Of a stretch of DNA of 9,910 nucleotides, positions 1 to 6,413 are shown in pieces (position 1 is the stretch's first letter; every line of letters starts with the position of its first letter). Source of the DNA: Lachnospiraceae bacterium UBA1760 (lineage in GTDB: Bacteria > Bacillota > Clostridia > Lachnospirales > Lachnospiraceae); the NCBI GenBank assembly GCA_002314775.1, contig DCHE01000081.1, positions 7,468-17,377 of the forward strand. Direction: 5' to 3'. The translations under genes and the position numbers were made by a program. The notes under the pieces are model-generated. The model was not told the origin of the DNA, made no database searches, and was given only the letters and a program-made list of their open reading frames with translations.

Positions 1-1355
1 GAGGAGCAAGCTACGGAGTGGCAGGCGCCAATATGGCAGGCACAGGCACAAATGCCGCAGAAGCTGGAAAAGCATCGCAGGGTGTAAAGGCTGCAAAGGC
101 TGCAAAGGCAGCAGCTACTACAACCGGAAAGAGCCTGGGCGCAAAGATTGCTATCGTTGCAACCTCAGTTGTAATCGCAGGGGGAAGTATTGCAGCCGCA
201 GTAATAGGAATAAATAATCATAATAAGAAAAAGGAGCAGGTGGTAGCAGAGGCAACAACAGTTGCATTTGGAATAACTGAGGAAGAAACCACAGAGGTGG
301 GAGAAGAAGAAACTACAGAGTTAACTACTGAAGCTACAACAGAGGCAATGACTCCTGAGATGGAGAGAGAGTGCGCTTACTATGACAAATTACAGGAGTA
401 TATGGGCATGTATCCAACACAGTATGCGGAAGTAGTGGCAGACTCAGGATACAACAAAATGTCGTTTACGTCAGGCATAGACAATTTATGCGTTTTTGAA
501 ACCGATGACTCAGAGCTTATGGCATTAACCTATTCTGAAGGCGAGAAGAAAAAACGTAAGTTAGTGATATTCGACTATATTGATGGAGCAGTCAAAGAGG
601 TTTATTCGAGTGAGTTTGAGTTTTATGTTGATGATGAGCCATATATAGTTGAACGAGAGGGTAAAACATATCTTCAGCTTCAGAATAATGAAGAATTGTA
701 TGAAAATAACGGCGACTATTCAGGACACATCCATACCCTGACAGAATACACCTATGCAAATGGTCAGTTCACAGCGGTAAATGAATATAAAATTGAGTAT
801 TTCGTCTTCCGTGCAGATAATGGGGCAATGCTCGATGGTCTTAAGTCGGTTAATCTAAATGGCAATGCAATTTTGACAGATATCTGTGGAGATGCCTACG
901 ATACAGAATATACAGAGCTTCTTTATGGTAAAAGAATATGCAATTTCGCCAAGACAGCGTTTGAGTGGTCTTTAAACAATGAAAATGGATATGAAAAGCA
1001 TGAGTCCTATAGAAAGCTTAAGAGCGCAAAGGAGGGCAGCGAGTTCTTAGATGCAGGTGCTTATGGATTTAAGCTTGAGGGAAATACGCTTACAAATGAC
1101 TACCAGGAGACCTTTACATTAATAAACGGTGGAACAATCTACAGTGACAGAGTGATGCTTACAAAGGCATCAGAAAACAGTGAAACTATTTACTATATCG
1201 AAAATGGCAATATGGATAATGTAGCTTTTAGTTTTACAATAGGTTCATATGGCAAGTTTAGGACAGAGGTGCACGAGGATGTGTGCGAGAGAATCGGACT
1301 ATCTGAAGGGGATTGTGTTGATATAGAAACCATCAAGAATGCGGTATGCAAATAA
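1..1355 (+). CDS. Partial membrane-anchored protein with unrecognised C-terminal domain; 5' end outside window
   Basis: The frame is open from the first complete codon (position 3) to a TAA at 1353-1355, so the gene probably begins upstream; a GTG at 18 and an ATG at 33 are the first possible internal starts. Numbering from the GTG, residues 1-42 are low-complexity Ala/Gly/Lys/Thr. Residues about 43-65 form one hydrophobic helix (AKIAIVATSVVIAGG onward). Residues 84-112 are a Thr/Glu-rich spacer. Residues 113-445 are a mixed, aromatic-rich domain with many Tyr and Glu that I cannot assign to a family. The pattern suggests a cytoplasmic N-terminal part, one membrane crossing and an exposed C-terminal domain. 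Lachnospiraceae often carry sigma-70/ECF-like proteins fused to such an Ala-rich segment plus membrane helix and outer domain. That is a possible identity for the missing N-terminus, but it is inference only. Lys residues flank both sides of the helix, so topology is not certain. Confidence 0.75.
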   Translation, partial: GASYGVAGANMAGTGTNAAEAGKASQGVKAAKAAKAAATTTGKSLGAKIAIVATSVVIAGGSIAAAVIGINNHNKKKEQVVAEATTVAFGITEEETTEVGEEETTELTTEATTEAMTPEMERECAYYDKLQEYMGMYPTQYAEVVADSGYNKMSFTSGIDNLCVFETDDSELMALTYSEGEKKKRKLVIFDYIDGAVKEVYSSEFEFYVDDEPYIVEREGKTYLQLQNNEELYENNGDYSGHIHTLTEYTYANGQFTAVNEYKIEYFVFRADNGAMLDGLKSVNLNGNAILTDICGDAYDTEYTELLYGKRICNFAKTAFEWSLNNENGYEKHESYRKLKSAKEGSEFLDAGAYGFKLEGNTLTNDYQETFTLINGGTIYSDRVMLTKASENSETIYYIENGNMDNVAFSFTIGSYGKFRTEVHEDVCERIGLSEGDCVDIETIKNAVCK

Positions 1356-1403
1356 TATGTGAGAGCCCTGCTTTATTGATAAAAAATAAGATTTTTTTGA
1401 ACT

Positions 1404-1438
1404 TTTCTAAAGATTTCTAAAGTAGGTAGAATTATAAT
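1404..1438 (+). promoter_or_regulatory. Candidate promoter/operator: 10-bp direct repeat plus TATAAT box
   Basis: The sequence TTTCTAAAG occurs twice, at 1404-1412 and 1414-1422, one helical turn apart. It is followed by a perfect TATAAT at 1433-1438. No good -35 hexamer sits 16-18 bp before the TATAAT; a TTGAAC exists at 1397-1402 but is 30 bp away. The phased repeat may be an activator site replacing the -35 or an alternative-sigma element. Transcription from this box would begin near 1445, just ahead of the hairpin at 1454-1492. The role is inferred. Confidence 0.35.
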
Positions 1439-1453
1439 CGAAAATGTATTAAT

Positions 1454-1500
1454 ATATCATCAACTACATATACTTATATGGGTTGATGATATTTTATTTT
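1454..1500 (+). terminator. Rho-independent terminator (or leader attenuator) before the large surface-protein gene
   Basis: The 11-bp perfect inverted repeat ATATCATCAAC (1454-1464) and GTTGATGATAT (1482-1492) encloses a second stem, CATAT (1467-1471) with ATATG (1476-1480), capped by a 4-nt loop. The run TTTTATTTT follows at 1492-1500. The shape is that of an intrinsic terminator, although the stem is AT-rich. It lies about 100 nt after the upstream stop codon and about 100 nt before the next start. It may end the first gene, or act as an attenuator if transcription starts at the TATAAT at 1433. Confidence 0.7.
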
Positions 1501-1580
1501 CAACTCAGTTTCTATAAGTAAATTAATAATACTAGATGCATATATTTGCGAGAAAATTGAAGAAATCTATTGATTATTCT

Positions 1581-1587
1581 AGAAAGG
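1581..1587 (+). promoter_or_regulatory. Ribosome binding site that sets the surface-protein start at 1597
   Basis: AGAAAGG ends 9 nt before ATG 1597. The open frame extends back to a TTG at 1570, but that start has no purine-rich site before it and would put nine polar residues ahead of the signal peptide. ATG 1597 is therefore preferred. Confidence 0.65.
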
Positions 1588-1596
1588 CATGAAGGT

Positions 1597-4500
1597 ATGG
1601 GAATATTAAAAGGAAAAGAAAGGTTAAAACGATTTATTGCGGGTGCTATGACAGCGGTGATGACATTTACCATGATTAGCATTCCGGGCGCTGTTTCAAG
1701 TGTTAAGGCCGCGGCTAATCAGACGGTCTATTCCGATTTGTTTGGATCGGATGCACATAATGCTGTGGAGCTTACAAGTGCCCACGATGGAGCTACCCTT
1801 AATACAGGTTTCTACTATGTTACTAAGGATTTGAAGCTGAATGAAGAAAAGACTCACAAGAATGGACTTAAGATAGCTGAAAGCAGTACTGTTTACATCT
1901 ATGTTCCAAAGGGAGTAACACTTACTGTTTATGGTAAGGACGGAGCAAACTCAGGAGAAGGTACAGATGCTGCGGCAATGTCAATCGACTTTAAAAATAA
2001 GACAGTTCAGGAAGGCTCGAAATATATTAATACCATATATATGGTGACTAATGTAGGACCAACAGCAGGTAAACCAGGAACTGCCCCAGAAGGTGGTGGA
2101 GCAGCAATCTATGTTCCAGCGTCTGCAAAGCTTATTCTGTGTGGTGATGGAACAGTCAATGCGATAGGAGGTAATGGCGGTGACGGAAGTGCTGCTACGA
2201 AGGGTTCTCAATCTGACTATTCACTATTATCATTGTACAATAGTAATACTGGAGTAAAATTGAAGGTATATGTGGACAATGAAGATCATAGTGGCGCTAT
2301 TTATGCAGACGACAAATACTACCCTATGTTCTATAACAGTGATACACCACTAGGACTTATTTACATGTATACAGCTTATGCGGGAGCTGGTGGAGCTGGT
2401 GGTAATGGAGCTGCCGGCGGAGGTGCAGGAATTGGTACTGATGGAGCTGGCGGACTTACCGCAAAAGAAGGAGCAGTATTTAGTACAGCGATAACTACAG
2501 ATGATACTTATACTAAGGTCACTGATGGTGGTAATGTCGGTTCTGCTACCGCGGGAAAGTCAGCTGAGGCGACTGGAACAATATATAAAACATCTTCAGT
2601 TACAGTAAATGCCCAGGGCGGAAAGGGTGGAAGTAAAATAGCTACCACCTATACGACCAGAAGTATGAAAACTGAAAAGATATGGATGTATGATAGTACA
2701 GGAAATCAGACAACAGGACAATTCGAATATTATTCTGGTTCAGATGGATTAGCTGGTGGAGCCGGCGGAGCTGGTGCGAATATTGGTACCGGTGGCGGAC
2801 AAGGTGAAGGAGGATTATCTGGTAAGACAGGAATGATATCATGGCGTGTCAAAACGCAGGGTACTCGTATGGGTCCTTCAGAAAATCTGACTACGATTGC
2901 AAAAGATGCTGAAAATGGTACTGCTAAGACTATTGAAAAAGCAACTGACAGTGAAACTGCATACGGAAAGGCTACATTTACACCTAAGAACGGTGCAGAT
3001 GAGTTCACAATAACATATAAGATTGGCGAGGATGATACACTTACAATCCCGGATTATCCAACTGAGGACAGCACCTTTGTTGGCTGGATTATCTCAACAC
3101 CAGGAAGCTATATTGGAAAGGACGAGGGTGAATCTCCTTTATTAACAATCAAAAATGCAGACAATGAAAAGCTCTACAGAAAGGGTGATGTTGTCAGCAC
3201 AGTTGATGTTGCAGGAACAGTCTCCTTCAGACCGGTCACACTTTCAATTACTGGTGAAGACAGAGAGATTGATTATCAGGAGACCTATAATGTCTCTAAC
3301 TTATTCTCAATAGATACTAATGCAGGAACTGCAAAGTATTCAGTTACCCCACTTACTGAGGGTGGAATTCCAGCGGCTGGTAGTCTTAAGGATGATGGAA
3401 AGACATTAGCTATAAGCCATGCTGGAAAGTTCAAGGTTGTTCTTACTACAGCCGCAAATGGCTATTATCCTGAAACAGAGACAACTGCCTATCTTACAGT
3501 TAAGAGACCTACTGCAAACATTACAGTAAGTCAGGAGGGCTTTGAGTATGGAGAGACTCCAAAGGATCCAGTGGTTTCAGGCAATACTTCAGGTGCTACA
3601 GAGACTATAAAGTATTATATGGATTCTGCATTCTCTACACTTACTACTACAGAGAATTCGGGCGCACAGACAGAGGGTGGAATACCTAAATTTGTAGGAA
3701 AATACTACATTGTTTATACAGTTGGTGACAGTGCTGATTATCTGGGTGCTACAAAGAATAACACCTTTACTGTCACAGCAAGATCTATTGGAAAAGCTGA
3801 TATAAAAATAAAGGTTGATGGAAAAGAAACAAACTATTCAAGCTATGATGGAGCGAAGCATACTGCCTCATATACCGTTGTAGATACTATTTTCGGTGAG
3901 GAAAAGGAGCTTGAGCTTGGTAAGGATTATACTGTTGACCAGACTAGTGAAGCACTGACACAGAGCGAAAGTGGCAGCTATAACATCGCCATAAAGGGTG
4001 CAGGCAATTATAACAATATCTCAAAGGGTATATGGTCAATCGGAGGACCTCCAATCACTGGAGTTTCAGCCGAGGGATACAGTGGTGAGTATGATGGAAA
4101 GGCACATACAATCACGATAAACTACGCTGAGGACAGCCCAATTTGGGAGGCTGAAACCTATGCAGCAGGAAGAAAGCCAAGCGGAGTAACAGTAACCTAC
4201 AGTCTTAAGGAGAATCAGGACTTTTCCGCTACACATCCTGTGCTTAAGGATGTTGGTACTACAGTAGTTTACTACAGAATTTCAAAGGCTGGCTTTGAGG
4301 ATTACACCTCATCTGCTGTTATTGATATTACAAAGAAGCAGGTTACACTGGAAACCTCTGCTGATAAGAAGGTTTACGATGGAACAATCGATTGTACTAC
4401 AGTTAATGCTAAGGCAGCTTCAGTAGTATCTGGAGAGACAATTACAGCAACAGGTCTTAAGGGAAGATTCGAGTCAAAGAACGTTGGAAATGACATCGTA

Positions 4501-6000
4501 ATCACAGTGGACAAAACTGATGCAGACATCGTCGTTACAGGTGGCTCACTTTCAAATTACAATGTATTATTTGCAAAGACTAAGGCAAGTATCACAGCTA
4601 AGCCGGTTGAGGCTTCTTGCACTGGTGTTGACAGAGAGTATGATGGAACTACAACAGTTGAAATAAATGGCGAGATTACTAGTGGAGTTATCTTAGGCGA
4701 TGACGTAAAGGTTTCAGGCGGAGAAGGAAAAATCTCAAATAAAAACGCTGGAGAGAACAAGCAGGTTACAGTGACAGGCTTAAATCTTACAGGTGAGGAT
4801 GCTGGAAACTACAAGCTTTCAGGTAATCCAAGCACTACAGTAAATATCACAAAGAGAAAGCTTACATATCAGATAACAGATGTTGAGAAGCATATTGGCA
4901 AGTCTGATCCAAAGCTTGAATATGAAATTGTCGATGGTACACTTGTTGATGGTGATACAGCACCTGCAGTTACACTCAGAAGAGATCAGGGTGAGGCAGC
5001 AGGCGAGTATTCAATTACCTCGACTACAGAAAGTGTAAATTCTACTAATTATGAGATTACAGTTAAGTCAGGTATATTCAAGATTTCAGACCACTTAAAG
5101 GGCAGCGTAGTTAAGGAGAAGGTTGTTGAACCAACCTGTTCTACAGACGGAAGCTATGAGGCGGTTTACTACTGTACTGACCCAGACTGTGGCAAGGAGA
5201 TTAGCCGTGCAACCATGACAGAGCCTAGACTCAATCATGACTATGCATCATATGTTGTTGATAAGGAGCCAACCTGTATCGAGGAAGGTAAGAGACATAA
5301 GGTATGTTCTAGATGTAAGGCCGCTGGTGATTCAGAGGTTATGGATGCTCTTGGACATAAATATGGTGACGAGGTAGTTGATGTTGAAGCAACCTGTACA
5401 AAGGCAGGAAGCAAGTCAAAGCATTGCTCGGTTTGTGGTGAAAAGACTGAAATCAAGGAGATTCCGGCAACTGGACATTACTTCGGAGATTTTGTGATAG
5501 AGAAGGCAGCAACCTGTGAGAACAAGGGTCTTAAGTCAAAGCACTGTAGCAGATGTTCCGCAACTACTGATGAGACCGAGATTGATGCACTTGGACATGA
5601 ATGGGATGATGGTGTAACTACCAAGGTTGCAACCTGTACAGCGGCAGGCGAGAAGAAGTATACCTGTAAGAACGATTCTACACATGTTAAGCTTGAGACA
5701 GTGGAAGCACTTGGACATGACTGGGACAATGGAACAGTTGTTAAAGAGGCAACCAAGACTGATCAGGGCAAGGTTCTTTATGTATGCTTAAACAATGCTA
5801 AGCACACAAAGACTGAGATGGTTGACAAGACTAACAAGGGTAACAGTAAAACAAATAGTGGAGTAAGTGCAGCTGGCGGCGGTTCAAACACCTCAGACTT
5901 CATGGATCCATGGTTATTTGTCTTCCTTATGGTTGATGCGATGGGAATTGTTGCAGCAATCGTGATTTTAAGAAACAGAAAGCTTAGAAGAAGAAGATAA
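1597..6000 (+). CDS. Large secreted, membrane-anchored multi-domain surface protein (Gly-rich, MBG/YDG-like, Cys-repeat)
   Basis: This encodes 1467 residues. Residues 1-38 are a signal peptide: basic MGILKGKERLKR, a hydrophobic core, and a likely cut after VKA (38). Residues 166-409 are glycine-rich, with two related blocks. Residues about 439-546 resemble the Listeria-Bacteroides/InlB B-type repeat (FVGWIIS, then YRKGD). Residues about 549-1168 form a chain of Ig-like modules. YDGK, YDGT and EYDGTTTVEING motifs with NYxxxF/NYKLSG endings mark YDG- and MBG-type units at about 914-998, 999-1088 and 1089-1168. Residues about 1175-1410 are six Cys-bearing repeats. A Gly/Ser/Asn spacer leads to a membrane helix at about 1438-1458 and a basic tail (RNRKLRRRR). 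There is no LPxTG motif, so anchoring is by the helix rather than by sortase. The architecture fits an adhesin or cell-surface stalk; the ligand is unknown. A terminator follows at 6051. Confidence 0.85.
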   Translation: MGILKGKERLKRFIAGAMTAVMTFTMISIPGAVSSVKAAANQTVYSDLFGSDAHNAVELTSAHDGATLNTGFYYVTKDLKLNEEKTHKNGLKIAESSTVYIYVPKGVTLTVYGKDGANSGEGTDAAAMSIDFKNKTVQEGSKYINTIYMVTNVGPTAGKPGTAPEGGGAAIYVPASAKLILCGDGTVNAIGGNGGDGSAATKGSQSDYSLLSLYNSNTGVKLKVYVDNEDHSGAIYADDKYYPMFYNSDTPLGLIYMYTAYAGAGGAGGNGAAGGGAGIGTDGAGGLTAKEGAVFSTAITTDDTYTKVTDGGNVGSATAGKSAEATGTIYKTSSVTVNAQGGKGGSKIATTYTTRSMKTEKIWMYDSTGNQTTGQFEYYSGSDGLAGGAGGAGANIGTGGGQGEGGLSGKTGMISWRVKTQGTRMGPSENLTTIAKDAENGTAKTIEKATDSETAYGKATFTPKNGADEFTITYKIGEDDTLTIPDYPTEDSTFVGWIISTPGSYIGKDEGESPLLTIKNADNEKLYRKGDVVSTVDVAGTVSFRPVTLSITGEDREIDYQETYNVSNLFSIDTNAGTAKYSVTPLTEGGIPAAGSLKDDGKTLAISHAGKFKVVLTTAANGYYPETETTAYLTVKRPTANITVSQEGFEYGETPKDPVVSGNTSGATETIKYYMDSAFSTLTTTENSGAQTEGGIPKFVGKYYIVYTVGDSADYLGATKNNTFTVTARSIGKADIKIKVDGKETNYSSYDGAKHTASYTVVDTIFGEEKELELGKDYTVDQTSEALTQSESGSYNIAIKGAGNYNNISKGIWSIGGPPITGVSAEGYSGEYDGKAHTITINYAEDSPIWEAETYAAGRKPSGVTVTYSLKENQDFSATHPVLKDVGTTVVYYRISKAGFEDYTSSAVIDITKKQVTLETSADKKVYDGTIDCTTVNAKAASVVSGETITATGLKGRFESKNVGNDIVITVDKTDADIVVTGGSLSNYNVLFAKTKASITAKPVEASCTGVDREYDGTTTVEINGEITSGVILGDDVKVSGGEGKISNKNAGENKQVTVTGLNLTGEDAGNYKLSGNPSTTVNITKRKLTYQITDVEKHIGKSDPKLEYEIVDGTLVDGDTAPAVTLRRDQGEAAGEYSITSTTESVNSTNYEITVKSGIFKISDHLKGSVVKEKVVEPTCSTDGSYEAVYYCTDPDCGKEISRATMTEPRLNHDYASYVVDKEPTCIEEGKRHKVCSRCKAAGDSEVMDALGHKYGDEVVDVEATCTKAGSKSKHCSVCGEKTEIKEIPATGHYFGDFVIEKAATCENKGLKSKHCSRCSATTDETEIDALGHEWDDGVTTKVATCTAAGEKKYTCKNDSTHVKLETVEALGHDWDNGTVVKEATKTDQGKVLYVCLNNAKHTKTEMVDKTNKGNSKTNSGVSAAGGGSNTSDFMDPWLFVFLMVDAMGIVAAIVILRNRKLRRRR
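2155..2823 (+). repeat. Duplicated glycine-rich block inside the surface protein
   Basis: Two blocks share one layout. Each begins with VNAxGGxGG (residues 187 and 337), continues with a variable, Tyr/Thr/Ser-rich insert, and ends in an Ala/Gly run: GAGGAGGNGAAGGGAGIG in the first block (ending near 288) and GGAGGAGANIGTGGGQG in the second (ending near 409). The pattern points to internal duplication with divergent inserts. The fold could be a beta-helix or a packed polyglycine-II bundle; this is inference. Confidence 0.6.
5119..5826 (+). repeat. Six Cys-rich repeats, the last five with exact 120-bp (40-residue) period
   Basis: The consensus is about ATCTxxGxKxxxCSxCG followed by an acidic stretch and (A)LGHxxxD. 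The codons at the first conserved Cys position begin at 5137, 5275, 5395, 5515, 5635 and 5755. The steps are therefore 138 bp once and then 120 bp four times. Units 2-4 have C-x9-C-x2-C. Unit 1 has C-x11-C-x4-C. Unit 5 has C-x9-C-x5-H. Unit 6 has Lys in place of the first Cys and keeps C-x5-H. Short DNA identities such as AAGTCAAAGCA in units 3 and 4 point to tandem duplication. Confidence 0.85.
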
Positions 6001-6016
6001 AATATAATAAAGAGGA

Positions 6017-6044
6017 GTTCGCAGAGCGCGAGATATTTGCGAAC
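6017..6044 (+). other. Short hairpin after the surface-protein stop codon
   Basis: GTTCGCA (6017-6023) pairs with TGCGAAC (6038-6044) across a 14-nt loop. No T-run follows, so it is not itself an intrinsic terminator. It may protect the mRNA 3' end or assist the terminator just downstream. Confidence 0.5.
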
Positions 6045-6050
6045 ATTAAG

Positions 6051-6113
6051 AATGCCACGGCATACAGTACTTCAGGATATTTCATCAAGGAGACTGGTGC
6101 TGTGGCATTTTTT
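6051..6113 (+). terminator. Intrinsic terminator of the surface-protein gene, with a long loop
   Basis: AATGCCACGGCA (6051-6062) pairs with TGCTGTGGCATT (6098-6109) as a 12-bp stem with a single G-T wobble. Six T residues run from 6108 to 6113. The 35-nt loop is longer than usual for a terminator. The stem ends only about 10 bp before the -35 box of the glmS promoter, so it insulates the two units. Confidence 0.75.
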
Positions 6114-6119
6114 GTAAAG

Positions 6120-6148
6120 TTGCACATTGATTAGAAGTGTGATAAAAT
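6120..6148 (+). promoter_or_regulatory. Sigma-A type promoter of glmS with extended -10
   Basis: TTGCAC (6120-6125), a 17-bp spacer, and TAAAAT (6143-6148) preceded by TG at 6140-6141 (extended -10, TGnTAAAAT). Transcription should start near 6155, about 50 nt before the ribozyme cleavage site. Confidence 0.8.
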
Positions 6149-6203
6149 ATTGATGGTTGTATACATTGAAAGGAGATACAGCTTTCGAAAAGTTAAGAAC
6201 TTT

Positions 6204-6340
6204 AGCGCCAGCACTGTATTACAGATGACGAGGAAAAGGGTTATCGAAAATTCGGCGGATGCCCTTTCGGAAAGCACATACGTTAGCATAGATTTAAAAC
6301 CCCAGGTGACTGGGAAACAAAGGTCTATAGCGTGCATAAA
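6204..6340 (+). ncRNA. glmS ribozyme (glucosamine-6-phosphate-activated self-cleaving RNA)
   Basis: The conserved core is plain: A|GCGCC at 6204-6209, with the expected cut between 6204 and 6205; TGACGAGG at 6226-6233; and ATCGAAaATTCGGCGGAT at 6243-6260. P1 is CTGT (6214-6217) with ACAG (6221-6224). The P2-type helix is AAAGGG (6235-6240) with CCCTTT (6262-6267). It replaces the GGAGG/CCTCC pair of the Bacillus subtilis RNA, which is a compensatory change. GGCG within 6254-6258 can pair with GCGCC in the pseudoknot. The distal domain closes with GCAC (6274-6277) to GTGC (6332-6335) and ATAGA (6288-6292) to TCTAT (6324-6328). It contains a hairpin, CCCAG (6301-6305) and CTGGG (6310-6314), with a GTGA tetraloop. 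In this family, bound GlcN6P takes part in cleavage and the cut mRNA is degraded, which lowers GlmS. The 3' boundary is approximate. Confidence 0.97.
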
Positions 6341-6350
6341 TACTAAAGAC

Positions 6351-6392
6351 AATGTCAGTATATGGCTTATCCCATACGATTCGACTGACATT
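6351..6392 (+). promoter_or_regulatory. Hairpin between the glmS ribozyme and the glmS ribosome binding site
   Basis: A 9-bp perfect stem, AATGTCAGT (6351-6359) with ACTGACATT (6384-6392), encloses a smaller stem, TATGG (6361-6365) with CCATA (6372-6376). The T-rich TTTGTTTATA follows at 6391-6400, and GGAGG begins at 6402. It lies outside the ribozyme core. It could be a weak terminator, a stabiliser, or a spacer that keeps the ribosome binding site open. Confidence 0.65.
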
Positions 6393-6401
6393 TGTTTATA
6401 T

Positions 6402-6406
6402 GGAGG
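6402..6406 (+). promoter_or_regulatory. Ribosome binding site of glmS (decides the start at 6414)
   Basis: GGAGG lies 7 nt before ATG 6414. The codon after this ATG is TGC, which supplies the N-terminal catalytic Cys. The frame stays open upstream to 6150, but that stretch is the ribozyme and leader. Confidence 0.9.
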
Positions 6407-6413
6407 ACAAATT

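Noticed and set aside
1..20. GAGGAG as ribosome binding site for a GTG start at 18
   Set aside because: The spacing is 11 nt, the frame is open to the window edge, and the resulting N-terminus would begin in the middle of an Ala/Gly-rich linker, so an upstream start is more likely.
1381..1397. AAAAAAT-AAG-ATTTTTT hairpin as terminator of the first gene
   Set aside because: The stem is made only of A-T pairs with a 3-nt loop and would be weak; the hairpin at 1454-1492 is far better.
1397..1438. TTGAAC and TATAAT as an ordinary sigma-A promoter
   Set aside because: The spacing is 30 bp, well outside the usable 16-19 bp range.
5241..5756. Minus-strand frames opposite the Cys repeats
   Set aside because: Their repetitive content simply mirrors the 120-bp coding repeats on the + strand.
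5821..6000. Sortase (LPxTG) anchor at the end of the surface protein
   Set aside because: No LPxTG-like motif precedes the membrane helix; only a Gly/Ser/Asn spacer is present.
6168..6174. AAGGAGA as a ribosome binding site for a leader peptide
   Set aside because: No ATG, GTG or TTG lies at a useful distance downstream before the ribozyme cleavage site.
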